DNA of 64,000 nt from Agarophyton chilense. Lineage: Eukaryota > Rhodophyta > Florideophyceae > Gracilariales > Gracilariaceae. Position 1 is the first letter of the stretch; the number at the start of each line of letters is the position of its first letter. The stretch is taken from NCBI GenBank assembly GCA_030374765.1, contig JARGXX010000088.1, positions 310,001-374,000 on the forward strand, given 5' to 3'. Position numbers and translations under genes: made by a program. A model generated the notes under the pieces. The model saw only the letters and a program-made list of their open reading frames with translations, had not been told where the DNA came from and ran no database searches. Positions 10,194 to 20,800 of this stretch are shown piece after piece.

Positions 10194-10949
10194 ATGCAAT
10201 CGAGCACAATGAAGGTCGGTTTCGTTCAGTCCGGTATGCACTGTTTGCGCCGCCAAGCACCGCTGTATAGCAAGTCAAGTCACGCGGAAAGCAGATTGAT
10301 GCCACCTCGCCGTTATCGCGTTGGGGTCTCAAACATCCGCTTGCAGGCCAATGCCCAAGAGGCATCAATCTCCGATGAAATAGACCCAGGAATTGTGGAA
10401 GGTACCTCACTTCGCATATTAAAATATCCCCACCCGCTTCTTCGTGCTGAAAACGAAACTGTGAACGTATTTGATAATGCGCTCAAGCAAACCGCTCGCG
10501 AGATGTTGCGTATCATGTACGCTAGCAAGGGGGTCGGGCTTGCTGCTCCACAGGTTGGAATTAACAAACGTTTGATGGTTTTCAATCCTGAAGGTGAGGA
10601 ACGGGCGTTTATTCAAGAAGTGGTCTTGGTAAATCCTGAGGTTGTAGCTACTTCAAAGAAAACAGATGTTGAAATGGAAGGTTGTTTGTCGTTCCCGGGA
10701 ATGGCAGGACGTGTCCGGCGTCACGAATGGGTAAAAATTGAAGCACAACGGCTGAACGGCAAGCGATTCAAAACAAAATTCGGGGGATGGAAGGCAAGAA
10801 TTTTTCAACACGAGTACGATCACTTGCAGAAGACCTTGTACGTGGATCGATTAGAAGAGGATGACAAGCCCAGCGTAAGAGAAACCCTTGCTGAACTGGT
10901 TGACGCGTATCGGAAGGAGCCGTACCAAGGTTTGGAACCGGCATTGTAA
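10194..10949 (+). CDS. Peptide deformylase, organellar type 1B
   Basis: Removes the N-terminal formyl group from nascent organellar proteins. All three metal-site motifs are present: GVGLAAPQVG at 113-122, EGCLSFPG at 162-169 (Cys164 ligand) and QHEYDHL at 205-211 (His206 and His210 ligands, Glu207 catalytic). The residue after DHL is normally followed by Gly but here reads DHLQKTL, a mild departure. 251 residues, intronless. The first 60 or so residues are Ser/Arg-rich and suit a plastid or mitochondrial presequence. The ATG at 10194 is used; a second Met is five codons later. The downstream neighbour is convergent. Confidence 0.93.
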   Translation: MQSSTMKVGFVQSGMHCLRRQAPLYSKSSHAESRLMPPRRYRVGVSNIRLQANAQEASISDEIDPGIVEGTSLRILKYPHPLLRAENETVNVFDNALKQTAREMLRIMYASKGVGLAAPQVGINKRLMVFNPEGEERAFIQEVVLVNPEVVATSKKTDVEMEGCLSFPGMAGRVRRHEWVKIEAQRLNGKRFKTKFGGWKARIFQHEYDHLQKTLYVDRLEEDDKPSVRETLAELVDAYRKEPYQGLEPAL

Positions 10950-11207
10950 ATGTGTGTTGTCACTTGCGCCGCGCATATACGTACTTAAGGCACGTCAATG
11001 TTTTTAATGACGTGGATGAGAGCCTTTGTAAAGCACAGAATTAGACAAAAGGCGTGTATGGAAACAACCTTTATTCCAATAGAACGAGACTTGGATCTAC
11101 ACGCAGTTACATTTCGTTAAAACTTATATTATCCCCCACAGCAGACAGACGGAAAAGCCTTGCCTCACGCCATCCACAGCGTAAACGACATGACTAGCTC
11201 TAAATGA

Positions 11208-11879
11208 TTACAAAACTTCACAAATCTCCTGAATAACAACGTTGAAACACGCGTTAGTAAGGTCGACATGCTGAGACTCAGTGTGTCGCTCCAAAATCAA
11301 GTCCCTCACTGCGTATAGAGTAGACTCAACTAATGGGGTTTCGATTCCCACTTCTTCGTGGAGAAGCTTCATTATACCAGCGTTGTTCTTGTGGACAAAA
11401 TCGGCGGACCCTGCTGCAATACCATAGCTCACGATTCTTGTTAATAGACGCATGTTACTTTCAAAGACTGGTTTGATTGCTTCGTTCAAGTGAACAGCCA
11501 TTTCAGAAATCATCTTCTCGATATCTTCGATATGTACCAGAATGGTTGCCGCCACGGACCCACCAGGAAGCATCTGTGCGTTGGTGGCGAGCTCATCCAA
11601 TGGGGTCAGCGTCCGAGCAGTATCATTCTTACGGAAGAGAGTGGCGGTGGTCGATGAGAATTCATTTCCAGGACGAAAGAGAGACTTGTGGCATTGGATA
11701 TATGATTGAAGCTGTGATGCACGCTGCGATAAAACTGCATTCTTCGCTCTTTCTGTGGTAATCATGGATGGCACCTTGGAACAGGCGAATGCGGGACGGT
11801 GGTGGGGCAATGAGAACTTGGAGAAGCCATGGCTTGTCCTGCGGTGGAGGGGCAGGGGGGTGAGTGGGATGAAAGCCAT
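11208..11879 (-). CDS. Plastid-targeted phycobiliprotein-fold (allophycocyanin-like) protein lacking the bilin cysteine
   Basis: 223 residues from the ATG at 11879 (the open frame extends upstream only without an ATG). The first 45-50 residues (MAFIPLTPLPLHRRTSHGFS and on) resemble a transit peptide. The C-terminal 130 residues follow an allophycocyanin subunit: ARTLTPLDEL matches the start of helix A, and RLLTRIVSYGIAAGS, then EEVGIETPLVESTLYAVRDL, match the highly conserved LRLVTYGIVAGD and LGTPIEGVAEGVRAMKD-type segments. Where phycobiliproteins carry the chromophore Cys in CLRD, this reads FESNMR, so a covalently bound bilin at that site is unlikely. Red algae encode their standard phycobiliproteins in the plastid, so a nuclear homologue without chromophore could be structural, regulatory, or involved in assembly or turnover of phycobilisomes. 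That role is inference, and the family assignment rests on by-eye similarity. Confidence 0.6.
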   Translation of the reverse strand: MAFIPLTPLPLHRRTSHGFSKFSLPHHRPAFACSKVPSMITTERAKNAVLSQRASQLQSYIQCHKSLFRPGNEFSSTTATLFRKNDTARTLTPLDELATNAQMLPGGSVAATILVHIEDIEKMISEMAVHLNEAIKPVFESNMRLLTRIVSYGIAAGSADFVHKNNAGIMKLLHEEVGIETPLVESTLYAVRDLILERHTESQHVDLTNACFNVVIQEICEVL

Positions 11880-12917
11880 TAGCTTTGGCGCTGAAGACAC
11901 AAAAACGAGAGCAAAATAGGATGTGTGCGAAGACGACGAGGTGGATTTGACCAGGTGAGCAATTCGGATGCTCTCCTATTCCACACAGGTGTACTCTTCG
12001 TGCCGCGACCGGTAACAGAAAGGCCTTCAGCACATGCAGCAGTGCCGTGCACCACACGTTGCAACTTCGAACACGAACCATGTCCACAAGTTACTGTTTT
12101 CGAGCTTATTGTGAGGACTGTCTTTCCGTTGCGCGGATTTGGTGAGAGGTTTTTGCCATAAGGCTCAAAGACCCGCCTCCTCGAGAGACATTTGGACCAA
12201 TTCCAGCGCGTTTAGGGAAGGAGGTGGGGGTGGCAGCAGTGTTTCATAGTCCAAGACTATCAACACTAGAGGCTATACATGTGAGTATTGTAAGTTCGGT
12301 TACGGCTCGAACTATTTGTGCACAAAATATTTCAAAAAGGTTCGAGTACAGAGAACCGTACTACAGATTGGAAGGTAGAATGAGCTAGAGTTCGTAGAGT
12401 GGGAAAACACAATTTGTGTATGCACAAAACTTGTAACCGCCCGTGACAGATTATGCAAGAAAGGAGTCATTACACTATAATATGCTCTGTACACACCTCT
12501 AGCTACGAGCCGTGAAACGACTCCCAAAAATTTATTGCTTGCTCCCAATGTCATGGAAATAAATGACAATAAATGCAAATGCGCCAACAGTTACAGTATT
12601 CTCGCAGAGCTTTTGAATCATATTGAATACTTGTACACGTGAGCACGATATCACTTTATGCGATTAGAGTAGACTATGCAAGATATGTATTTCAAGTCTG
12701 TAGTTTCTACCACTAGAAACTTTCCAGTTAAAAGAATGTGAGCTTCAGTATTCCATTGGAACCACTGACGTCCACTTTGTCACACGTATACACCAGTTGG
12801 ACGTGTATGCTTTTCCGGCACCAAGAACTGGACTCCACTAGAATGGCGCCAAAATCTGGCGGCTAGATTTTGCACTTGAGTGAGACGGCGTTCTGCTATA
12901 CCGTCGTCGCCTTGCTA
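11880..12917. other. Gene-free flank
   Basis: About 1 kb upstream of the phycobiliprotein-like gene and before the first Tc1/mariner end. The first few hundred bases probably contain that gene's promoter. Open frames on both strands are short and without recognisable similarity. Confidence 0.4.
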
Positions 12918-13018
12918 CAGTGCGTTTCAAAAACATATCCTTTCCTAAAACAGGGCAAAAAATGGCGTTTTCTGCTGCTCACTCGATAAAGGCAGATAAA
13001 ATTGATAGATTTCTTGTA
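12918..13018 (+). repeat. Solo Tc1/mariner left end, in tandem with the following copy
   Basis: CAGTGCGTTTCAAAAACATA starting at 12918, preceded by TA, repeats exactly at 13019, where a longer copy begins. About 60 bases after each start are nearly identical (both continue through ggcaaaaaatggcg). The first copy then diverges and ends after 101 bp at the TA before 13019. It looks like the truncated left end of a second element copy. Confidence 0.7.
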
Positions 13019-14304
13019 CAGTGCGTTTCAAAAACATATCCTTTCCTAAAACCGGGCAAAAAATGGCGTTTTCTGTACTGTAGAGCCCATTTCTCACAGA
13101 ATAAAATCTTTTCAAGTAAAAAACCTTGTTTCTTAAACATATCTTTTATACAATATACAGCTCCATTATGACTTGTGTACCGCCTTTATCTCGCCAAAAC
13201 TATATGAAAATTATTAAAATGGACCACAAAACATGATCCCAACTTTCATAGCGCAAAAAAAACCCAAAAACAAACAATTATTACAGAACACTCTGTTTGG
13301 TATGAATTCAAGCGATGTTTGAGATATACCGCATTCTTTCTAACAAAAAAACGCGTGTAAGTAAGCTTTATCTGTTCTGTGATACTTCATCGTGCAAAAA
13401 TAATTGAAAAAAAACAGTGTTTGAATGTAAATATTTCTAAAATAGGACGCAAATTAAAAATTCAAAATTGATTAAACTATACAACAAAAAAATAATCTTC
13501 TTTTGAAAACGCACCATAAACGCAAACTTTCGTTTTGTTCCTCAAAAAAGCTTCATCAAAAAAATAGTACGAAAAAAAGACAATGTTTTGGACGAAAACT
13601 GTGAATATGAACGGCCCAGGTTTCTTTAAAATCTATTAGCATGATAATTGAAAAACAAAGTTGAGTTTTGTAAGAAAGTTGTTTGGTTATACATCTGAGA
13701 TGGTTTTAGATGGCATATTTGAAGTAAGACCAACTAAAATAGCGTTTTTAAAGCTTTTAGGACTTAGAAACGTTATGATAAAGTGTTAGAAAGTTTTGTG
13801 CTACTTTATTCCTACTTTACGTATGAATTAAATTATGATTTTTAGCAGGATAGTGCGCTTGTAAAACAGTAAAATTTTTAGAAACAGTACATGAATGGTT
13901 TAAATATGACTGATACGGATCTTTCATGACGAATTTCCAATGTTCACTTTATTGAAAACACCAATGGAGTGCTAGATTAAATGATTTATGGGCAAATTAG
14001 ACAGTTCAGTACAGATTTTTATTCGAAAGTTTGTATCACAAATTACTGGGACAAAATAACGCTTAATCTAATTCATTTTTTTACTGAATAAATGGTAACA
14101 CACTCTGTAAGTTTCAGTAGGGTTAAAGAGGCGAAAACAAACTACTGAAAGCGCGCTGTAGAGAATATGGCTGACGAAAGGATATGTTTTTGAAACAGTG
14201 TTTTGACTTGATATTTTTCATCTGTTGTTTTTATTGAGTGTACTGTAGTCGAAAAGGCATTTTACGAAATATTTGTGCAAGGGATATGTTTTTGAAACAG
14301 ACTT
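13019..14304 (+). mobile_element. Decayed Tc1/mariner element, copy 1
   Basis: 1286 bp bounded by TA dinucleotides. The left terminal sequence (CAGTGCGTTTCAAAAACATA) and the reverse complement of the right end (ggatatgtttttgaaacaga followed by ctt) agree at about 20 of 23 positions. Each end contains a second internal copy of the terminal motif about 100 bp inside (near 13130 on the left and 14178-14199 on the right), the IR/DR layout known from some Tc1 elements. The interior around 13860-14110 still aligns with the last third of the transposase in copy 2 (at 33298) but has no usable frame. AT-rich, unlike the neighbouring host genes. Confidence 0.75.
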
Positions 14305-14840
14305 TACGATGGCCCTCACGGTCGCATCTCGGCAGCAGGCGACTCCACCGCCTCCCCCGTACCGGCCACCCGTTCGCAACGCACCGCTTTTCATAACCTC
14401 AAACTGAGATTATCCCTATTGTGATCCCGAAGTGAGAGGGGCGTGAAATCCACAGAACAGGCCGAACCGAGTGCATATTTAAGGGAACTTTCAGAACTTC
14501 ACGTATGGCGGCGGAAGTGAAATGATTCCACTGGATCCCATTTATGGCGCAGATTTAGCATGCATTACAGTCTTATAAACTTGATGTTCCTTTTCTGTGA
14601 AGGACTGTTTAATCAGTGGCCGCAGAAAATAGGGCAGCTACTTTCGTTTCCAGCTCTTCCCAATGGCGCCAGAACAACTTTTCTCTGTGGTGCCAAAACA
14701 CCAAGGTAAGAACGCCTATCGTCGTACTTTCCGATTGCATGTCGCAGGTACAACACTACGTCCCAATCTTTGCTCCCTTTATTCCCTCCAGCGATCTGTA
14801 ACAGATGCCTTCTTGACCCCTGCAGTTCTACTAAACTTCC
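14305..14840 (+). other. Flank between Tc1 copy 1 and element A; possible first exon of a host gene
   Basis: About 535 bp. From 14663 there is a short frame (MAPEQLFSVVPKHQ) followed by a consensus-like 5' splice site (gtaag at 14706) and a pyrimidine-AG before 14748, after which a frame continues to the LTR at 14841. This could be the 5' end of a host gene interrupted by element A, but no family is recognisable and coding status is unproven. Confidence 0.2.
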
Positions 14841-15725
14841 TGTAGGACAACGCTTGGAGCGGAGACACCAAGAAGATGTTCGGGATCTTCTTCTATTGAG
14901 AGACACGCCTCAGGCGGAGGAGACGCGTCCCAGCGGAGCACAGAAACAGAGCCACACTGGAAAGGCACGACGTAGTCGGGTGTAAGACCGAGCAAAATCC
15001 GGCGGGATATACTTAGAGTGTTTAGGTGAGCACGGCACAGTCCGGGGTGTGACCAATCCTATGCGGAGCGGTATCACGGCGACTGTCGGAAAAGGAGCGA
15101 GGAAACACTCGTATGAGGTGGACGAGCGGGGTGAGTGAGGCGGCCCCTCACGAGAGCCAAAAAGGAGAACAAGAGGGAAACGGGGGCGAAACCCTATACA
15201 GGGGCGAGACTACGACAAGTGTCGGCGATTAAATATGAACCCACGGTGGTGGTAGCACTCTGGTCGACAGAGGGGTGGATGAACTAACGGGCAAAGGGCG
15301 ATCACGCAGTATGCGGTGAAGATGCGCCGCAGGCAAAAAGTTCAGAGCCAGGACTCCCTTCTTGGGATCTCCCAAAAGGGTGTTTACTGGGGAACAGTGC
15401 TCAACCTCCTAAGTAGTGTGGCGCGCGGCCCCTGACAGTTGGCGCGCGCCCGAAAAATAGACACTAAATAGCGATAGCGTAGCTAAATAAATACAAAAAA
15501 TTACTAAATAATACTAACCATTAGGTAGAATCCGGGCCACGTGTGGCACGCCTCGCACTCGAGCGTCGGCATCCGTGCCGTCCACGTGTTCCACCAGTGT
15601 GCGCTTCCGGTCCTAACCGGCCGTCAGCACGCAATAGCGGTATAGCTTGTCATAGACCAAGCTACTCCTCAAGCGAGCGAACTCTCTCAGTCTTGCGAAG
15701 AAACCTTGAAGGGCATTGTCCTTCA
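14841..15725 (-). repeat. Element A 3' LTR
   Basis: 885 bp, starting tgtaggacaacg and ending ccttca on the + strand. It pairs with the LTR at 25075-25962. The adjacent polypurine tract lies just inside at 15726-15740 (minus strand aaggagggggata). Confidence 0.9.
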
Positions 15726-15760
15726 TATCCCCCTCCTTGTGTGACGAACACGCCGTCGAC

Positions 15761-17629
15761 ATGGCGAGGAGGCAACGGTCAAACTGGCATAAGAGCGAGC
15801 CGCGTAACGCGTCCAGCGACCAGTCGACTGTCGAAGGCAGAGCAGCACAACCGAACGACAAACGCAACAACGCGGTAACCACTCCTCGAACTTCGAACGC
15901 TCTTCCGCATCGTACGCCAACTTCCAGCTACCACATCCCGATACCTCGGCGACCAGTACTCCCGATGAACGGTGGTAACAATCCCCGCCGGGGTTACTTC
16001 TCCGGTTTCCATTCGGCTCCCCTTCCGCGGGGGAGTGCCTCGTCCACCGAGCCGAGCCGATCCCGGGGTCCCTTTGAAGCTTCAAGCCACATCACTCCTG
16101 CGGAGGACACGTGGCCCAGTTACGACGAACTCGTCGGGTTAAACCCGCGTCAACATGCGGCGATTCTCCGGAGAGCTCCGTGGTTCCATCCGACAGCGGT
16201 CTTCGACGAAGAACTCGTGGCCGCGTATGATGATGGCAATGCGTGTCTCCTGGGCGAGCTGCAGGCTTTGATCACCACTTCGTGGGACTGGCGACGCCAT
16301 GTGGCGGTTCCCGTTCACGCGATTCTGCTGCAAAGGCGCGAGTCGGCGGAAGAGGCGCATTGTACCTTCGTCCGCATCGGCTACTCACGGATCAACCGGG
16401 CGAACTTCCAATACCCCATCCCTGACGAATTCGGCTTCGACCTACGGATGTACCGGACTCAGGGTGAGATCGGCTATTGTGACCGCCTTGCGGCGTTGTA
16501 AACTTACGCATGGCGCGGTAAACCGCGAGCGCGTCAAGAAGCGATCTGCTGGGTCCGTCCGATCATTCGTGCCGAGTTCCGTCACCTTCGTCGTCAGTTT
16601 CGATATCGGTGGTTACAGAACTTCGTCCGCGAGGAGCGTCGGGGCAGGTCCCGCTTTGGGTTCCTTGTCCCTTATCAGAACACGGAGATAAACCGGATTA
16701 GTCCCTTCTATCAGTTCGGGCGATACGTTCCCCTGCCTGGGTGGTGGTCCTCCGTCGAGGTGTGCCGGGGATGTTACGCGGAGTTGCCTCCAGTCGTCTC
16801 CTATCTGGGCTCGTCCCTCATCGAGGATCCGCACTCTGGCTTATGGTCCGTGGTCCTAGCCGAATGGGCAGTCCGCGCCGCGGCGTACATCTTGTGGCAA
16901 GCCTACTACCAGTATCGACTGTTGTATCTTCCTCCGCGTTTGCGTGGTTACATCCGGCAGCTGGACCTTCAACTCCCTCTTGGAGGTGTCAATAACGCTG
17001 ATGAAGCTCAGAAGCTCATCGACATCATTGGCCGTGTCGACTGGGCTGTCGTGCCTGTCCGGCAGAGTGGCCGTGGTCAAGAAGCCGGTGGGGCTGATCG
17101 GTCTCCGGGGCGTCGCACGCCGTTTGCGGGAGATTTCATCTTCTTTAACCCATGGGAGCAGCAAGAGATCTTCGAGGCGGAGGCGTCGGCACTCCGGATG
17201 GCTCCACGAGGCATAACATACGGGCACCCCGTGGGGTTTGTCAACTCGGATGACTTCTACTACGCCTATGGCGGTGATGATCTCCCGGAGGAGGAGGGCG
17301 AATACCGTGGCTACGAGGTTATGGAAGACGTGGGAGACCACGATAGTGCCGATACTACGGCGCAGCCGGCGCAGGGAGCGACTCACGCAGGTGCGGTCGT
17401 CGATCCAGTGGCGGCGGCGTTGCCGGACGAACCGGAAGTTATCGAGGTTCTCATACGCCCACAGGCGGCCGTGATCTCCCAGTTCCTTCGGGGTGTTGGA
17501 CTGAACGAGCAAGCAGCGAGCGGCGACATCGGTACGATGAGAGACGCCCTCGTGGCACGCCTGACCGGCGGGAGTAACTCCGCTAGCGATTCGGCTGGCG
17601 CGCACGGTAATCCGGGTTCTTCCAACTGA
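15761..17629 (+). pseudogene. Element A reverse-oriented extra gene, protein of unknown family
   Basis: Lies opposite to gag-pol, between the GA-rich tract and the 3' LTR; its first ATG is 36 bp from the LTR edge. The product has a Ser/Pro/Arg-rich N-terminal third (starting MARRQRSNWHKS) and a more conserved remainder, with blocks shared with the corresponding genes of elements B and D: RAPWFHPTAVFDEEL, SRFGFLVPYQ, GRYVPLPGWW, GCYAELPPVVSYLGSSL, and near the end AGDFIFFNPWEQ and YGHPVGFVNSDDFYYA. The C-terminus is acidic. I see no signal peptide, convincing membrane segment, zinc finger or polymerase motif, so an envelope-like role is not supported. The reading is broken in this copy (one or two breaks). 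Function unknown. Confidence 0.7.
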
Positions 17630-17689
17630 TGCCTTGGGATCTTGGTTAGCATATCCCGCTCTGCGGTAGTGTGTGCAGCAACTTCGAAA

Positions 17690-17835
17690 ATAGTAAAATG
17701 CTTCCGTCTATGACGTATTTGTTTTCTTTCTTCTCTTCCACTTCTTCTGAGTGTCCTTCTCCAGGTCTTCTGTGCATCTTCTCCTTCTTCCAAGGGTCCT
17801 TATCCAGATCTTCTGTTCTTTTATCCCCATCGGGT
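17690..17835 (-). repeat. GA-rich tract between convergent ends in element A
   Basis: CT-rich on +, GA-rich on the gag-pol sense strand, rich in cttctt/tcttc words. It sits exactly between the end of the extra gene and the chromodomain end of pol. The corresponding place is GA-rich in the same sense in elements B and D. Confidence 0.6.
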
Positions 17836-17841
17836 GTCTTC

Positions 17842-20800
17842 TTACCCCACTTGGGCTCGGTGTATGGTAGCCGGCAAAGCCGTGACAGTACGACGATGAT
17901 ACTGTACCACCTTTGACCAAGGTAGGTGCTCTATCGGTTCGTCTGAATCCCATTCGGGGCCGTACTCGTACCAACGGACCAAGTATTGGATATACCTCTT
18001 TGGGTGGTAAGAGTGCTCCAAAATGCGTCCGACCACGAACTCTTGTCGGTACACTTCCCGGCCATCCCGTATGGCGGTGTCGTTATTTACGAGTGGTACC
18101 CGTCCTGAGCCAGGGGTACCGAAGTGATCACGCGTGGGGCGGCTTCGCTCTGGTCGGACCGTGTAGCGCGCAAGGCAGTCCTCGGCCGAGTAGAATGTCG
18201 ACCCGACTTCTGTGGTTCATTTTCTCCAAGTGCCGGGCTTCTTTCGGCGCTTCCCACTCCGGTTGGAGGGCCCACACCAGCGGGTAACCCGAGTGGTCGT
18301 TCCTCTAATCGGCGTGGTGAAGCTCGCTTCGGCGGTGAGATTCGCTGGCGCGGTGGCGCATTGTCGCACCTGTCTGTCCCACGGCCAGATTCCGTGTAGT
18401 CAAGTGAGCGTTCCAATGGCTGGCTGTCCGGCGTCAGCACCGTGGATATATCCGCCTCCCTGTGCGGGGTACTTGGCGGTGCGTCGTCCACTCGTACTGT
18501 ATCAGGCTGCAGTGCGTCGAGCGCATTTGCATTCCGTATTGCACGTGTGGTGACACCTCGGCGATTCTTGGTGGCTTTATCCACAGCTGCATTTTGAGGC
18601 TTGGATAGCGACTGCATCGAGTCGTGCAGGATGTCGGTATCAGGCACCTCTGATGGGCGAAGAATGACACGCGACGGTGCGGCGTTTCCAGCGACGGTAT
18701 CGACCGGATTACGACGGCTGTCGGGCGCCTTCCCCTCCTTAGACGATGCACCGAAGTTGGTGTCCGTCGGGTGGACTGGGGAGGAGCGACGAATGCGTGA
18801 CACGATTCCTTTCGGGTTGGGCGCCGCGGGTAGCGGAAGGTCAGACAAACCCCGAGATGGGTGTGGTAACGCGTAGGGCCGCGGGTGGACCTGGGGTAAG
18901 GGGGTCGAGGAATCCATTTCTACGGGAACAGTAACACCAGTAGGTTGGGACGTTAACGGCGGCGGAGCCGATACCACGCGATCGCGGGAGATGCGTTCGT
19001 GGTTACCAGCGAGGTCAACAACGACAGTGTCGGAAGCCACCGAAATAACCCGAAAGGGGCCGTCGGCAACGAGTGACAGCTTGTGGCGTTTCTCTTTCTC
19101 TGGGTTCCAATACTCCTTGCGGATGAATACATAACCGTCGGGAGCGAGACGTGGCGGCGAGCGAGGGGCTTTGGTATCAAAGTCACGCTTGTAAGCGGCC
19201 TGGGCTCGGCCCATTGAACGCCGTGCGGCGGGAACGAGCTTCGAGAGCCAAGTTTTCCACGCTTCGCGGTAAGCAGTCGGTGACGGAAAGGTATCCAGCG
19301 TGGGCTGTGGTTCCAGCGCCACGGGCGGTGGGGTACGGGACAGTACCAGCTCGAAGGGCGTTAATCCAGTTGTCCTGTGCACCTTCGTATTGTACGCAAA
19401 GGTGTGCGCATCAGTGAACAAGTCCCAATCTTTGGGGTGGTCTGCAACGTATGAACGGAGTGTCGCAAGTAATGTCCGGTTGAACCGTTTGGCCTGCCCA
19501 TTAGTTTGGGGGTGGTAAGTGGTCGTGAACAGTTTCTTAATGTCCAAGATGCGACAAACATCCTCGAAGAAACGAGAGGCGAACTGTCTCCCGTTATCGG
19601 AGAGGAGGTTTACCGGTGGGCCGTAGACGAAGACCCAGTTTAGGACGAAGGCTTCATCCACGCTCATAGCGGAGATCTTCCGTAACGGTACGGTCCGGAC
19701 CAGCTTGGAGAAGCGATCCGTAATTACGAGTAAGAACTTGTAACTCCGCTTAGTGGTAAGGAAGGGACCGAGTATATCGATGGCCACAAACTCCAATGGA
19801 GCGCGAGCTGGAAACAACTTCAACTTCGTCGCATGACGGCGGAGTTTGACACGGTTCCGAGCGCAATCGGTATAAAACCGCACCGTTGCGTAGCAGTCCA
19901 CTGCCATGGCAGGCCAGTAGAAGTTACGGCGTAGGGTGAGGTAAAGTTTCCGTCCCCGACGTGGCCACTCAGTTTGGAGTAGTGCGACAACCGCAAGACG
20001 CTCGACTGGAGGTTATGTGGTACCACGATTTGTGGGTGCGATCCGACGGTCCGTACAAGGTATCCGGCTTCATTCACCTGAAAGGGGAGAGTACCTCCTC
20101 CATTGAGTTGAGCGCGGACCTTCGCGCAGAACGGGTCAGCGAATTTCTCCCGTATCATCTCCTCTGGAGTAATAGGCACGAAGTTCCCTGGTAAGGGTTT
20201 CTCGGAATCTTCCGAGAGAAGAAAGACGTCCAATTCGGAACCGGAATCTGAAGAGTCCGTGTCCCGTTCCTCGTCCTCGATGGTAGCGTCGTCGCCATTC
20301 ACTGCAAAGCAGGGTATTTCATCGTCTTTGAAGGGCAGTGCTTCGCCAGTGGTGACCAGGCGGGAGAGAGCATCGGCTTGGGTGTCGCACGATCCTTTTC
20401 GGTACTGCACTTCAAATTCAAATTCCGCTAGACGGAGACGCCAACGCATCAAGCGGCCTGAAGGCTCCGAGAAGGAGAGTAGCCATCGAAGCGATGCGTG
20501 GTCCGTGAAAACGGTGAAATGATTACCCATGAGATAGGGGCGCAACGTTTGTAATGCCTACACTACTGCAAAGCATTCCTTCTCCGAGACGGAGTAATTC
20601 TTCTCGTGGCCGTTGAGCGATCGGGACCAGTACCCTACGGGGCGTCTTTTCCCATTGGGTGCAGTTTGAAACAGTGCACAACCTACTTGGTAGTCGCTGG
20701 CGTCTGTATCTACGGTGAAGGGCCTTCCAGGCTTGGGCAACGAGAGGATCGGGGCAGAGACGACAGAATCCTTAAGAGAATTGAAAGATTCCGTTTGAAC

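Noticed and set aside
15761-17629. Reverse gene as an envelope gene
   Set aside because: No signal peptide, no clear membrane anchor and opposite orientation to gag-pol; none of the copies supports it.
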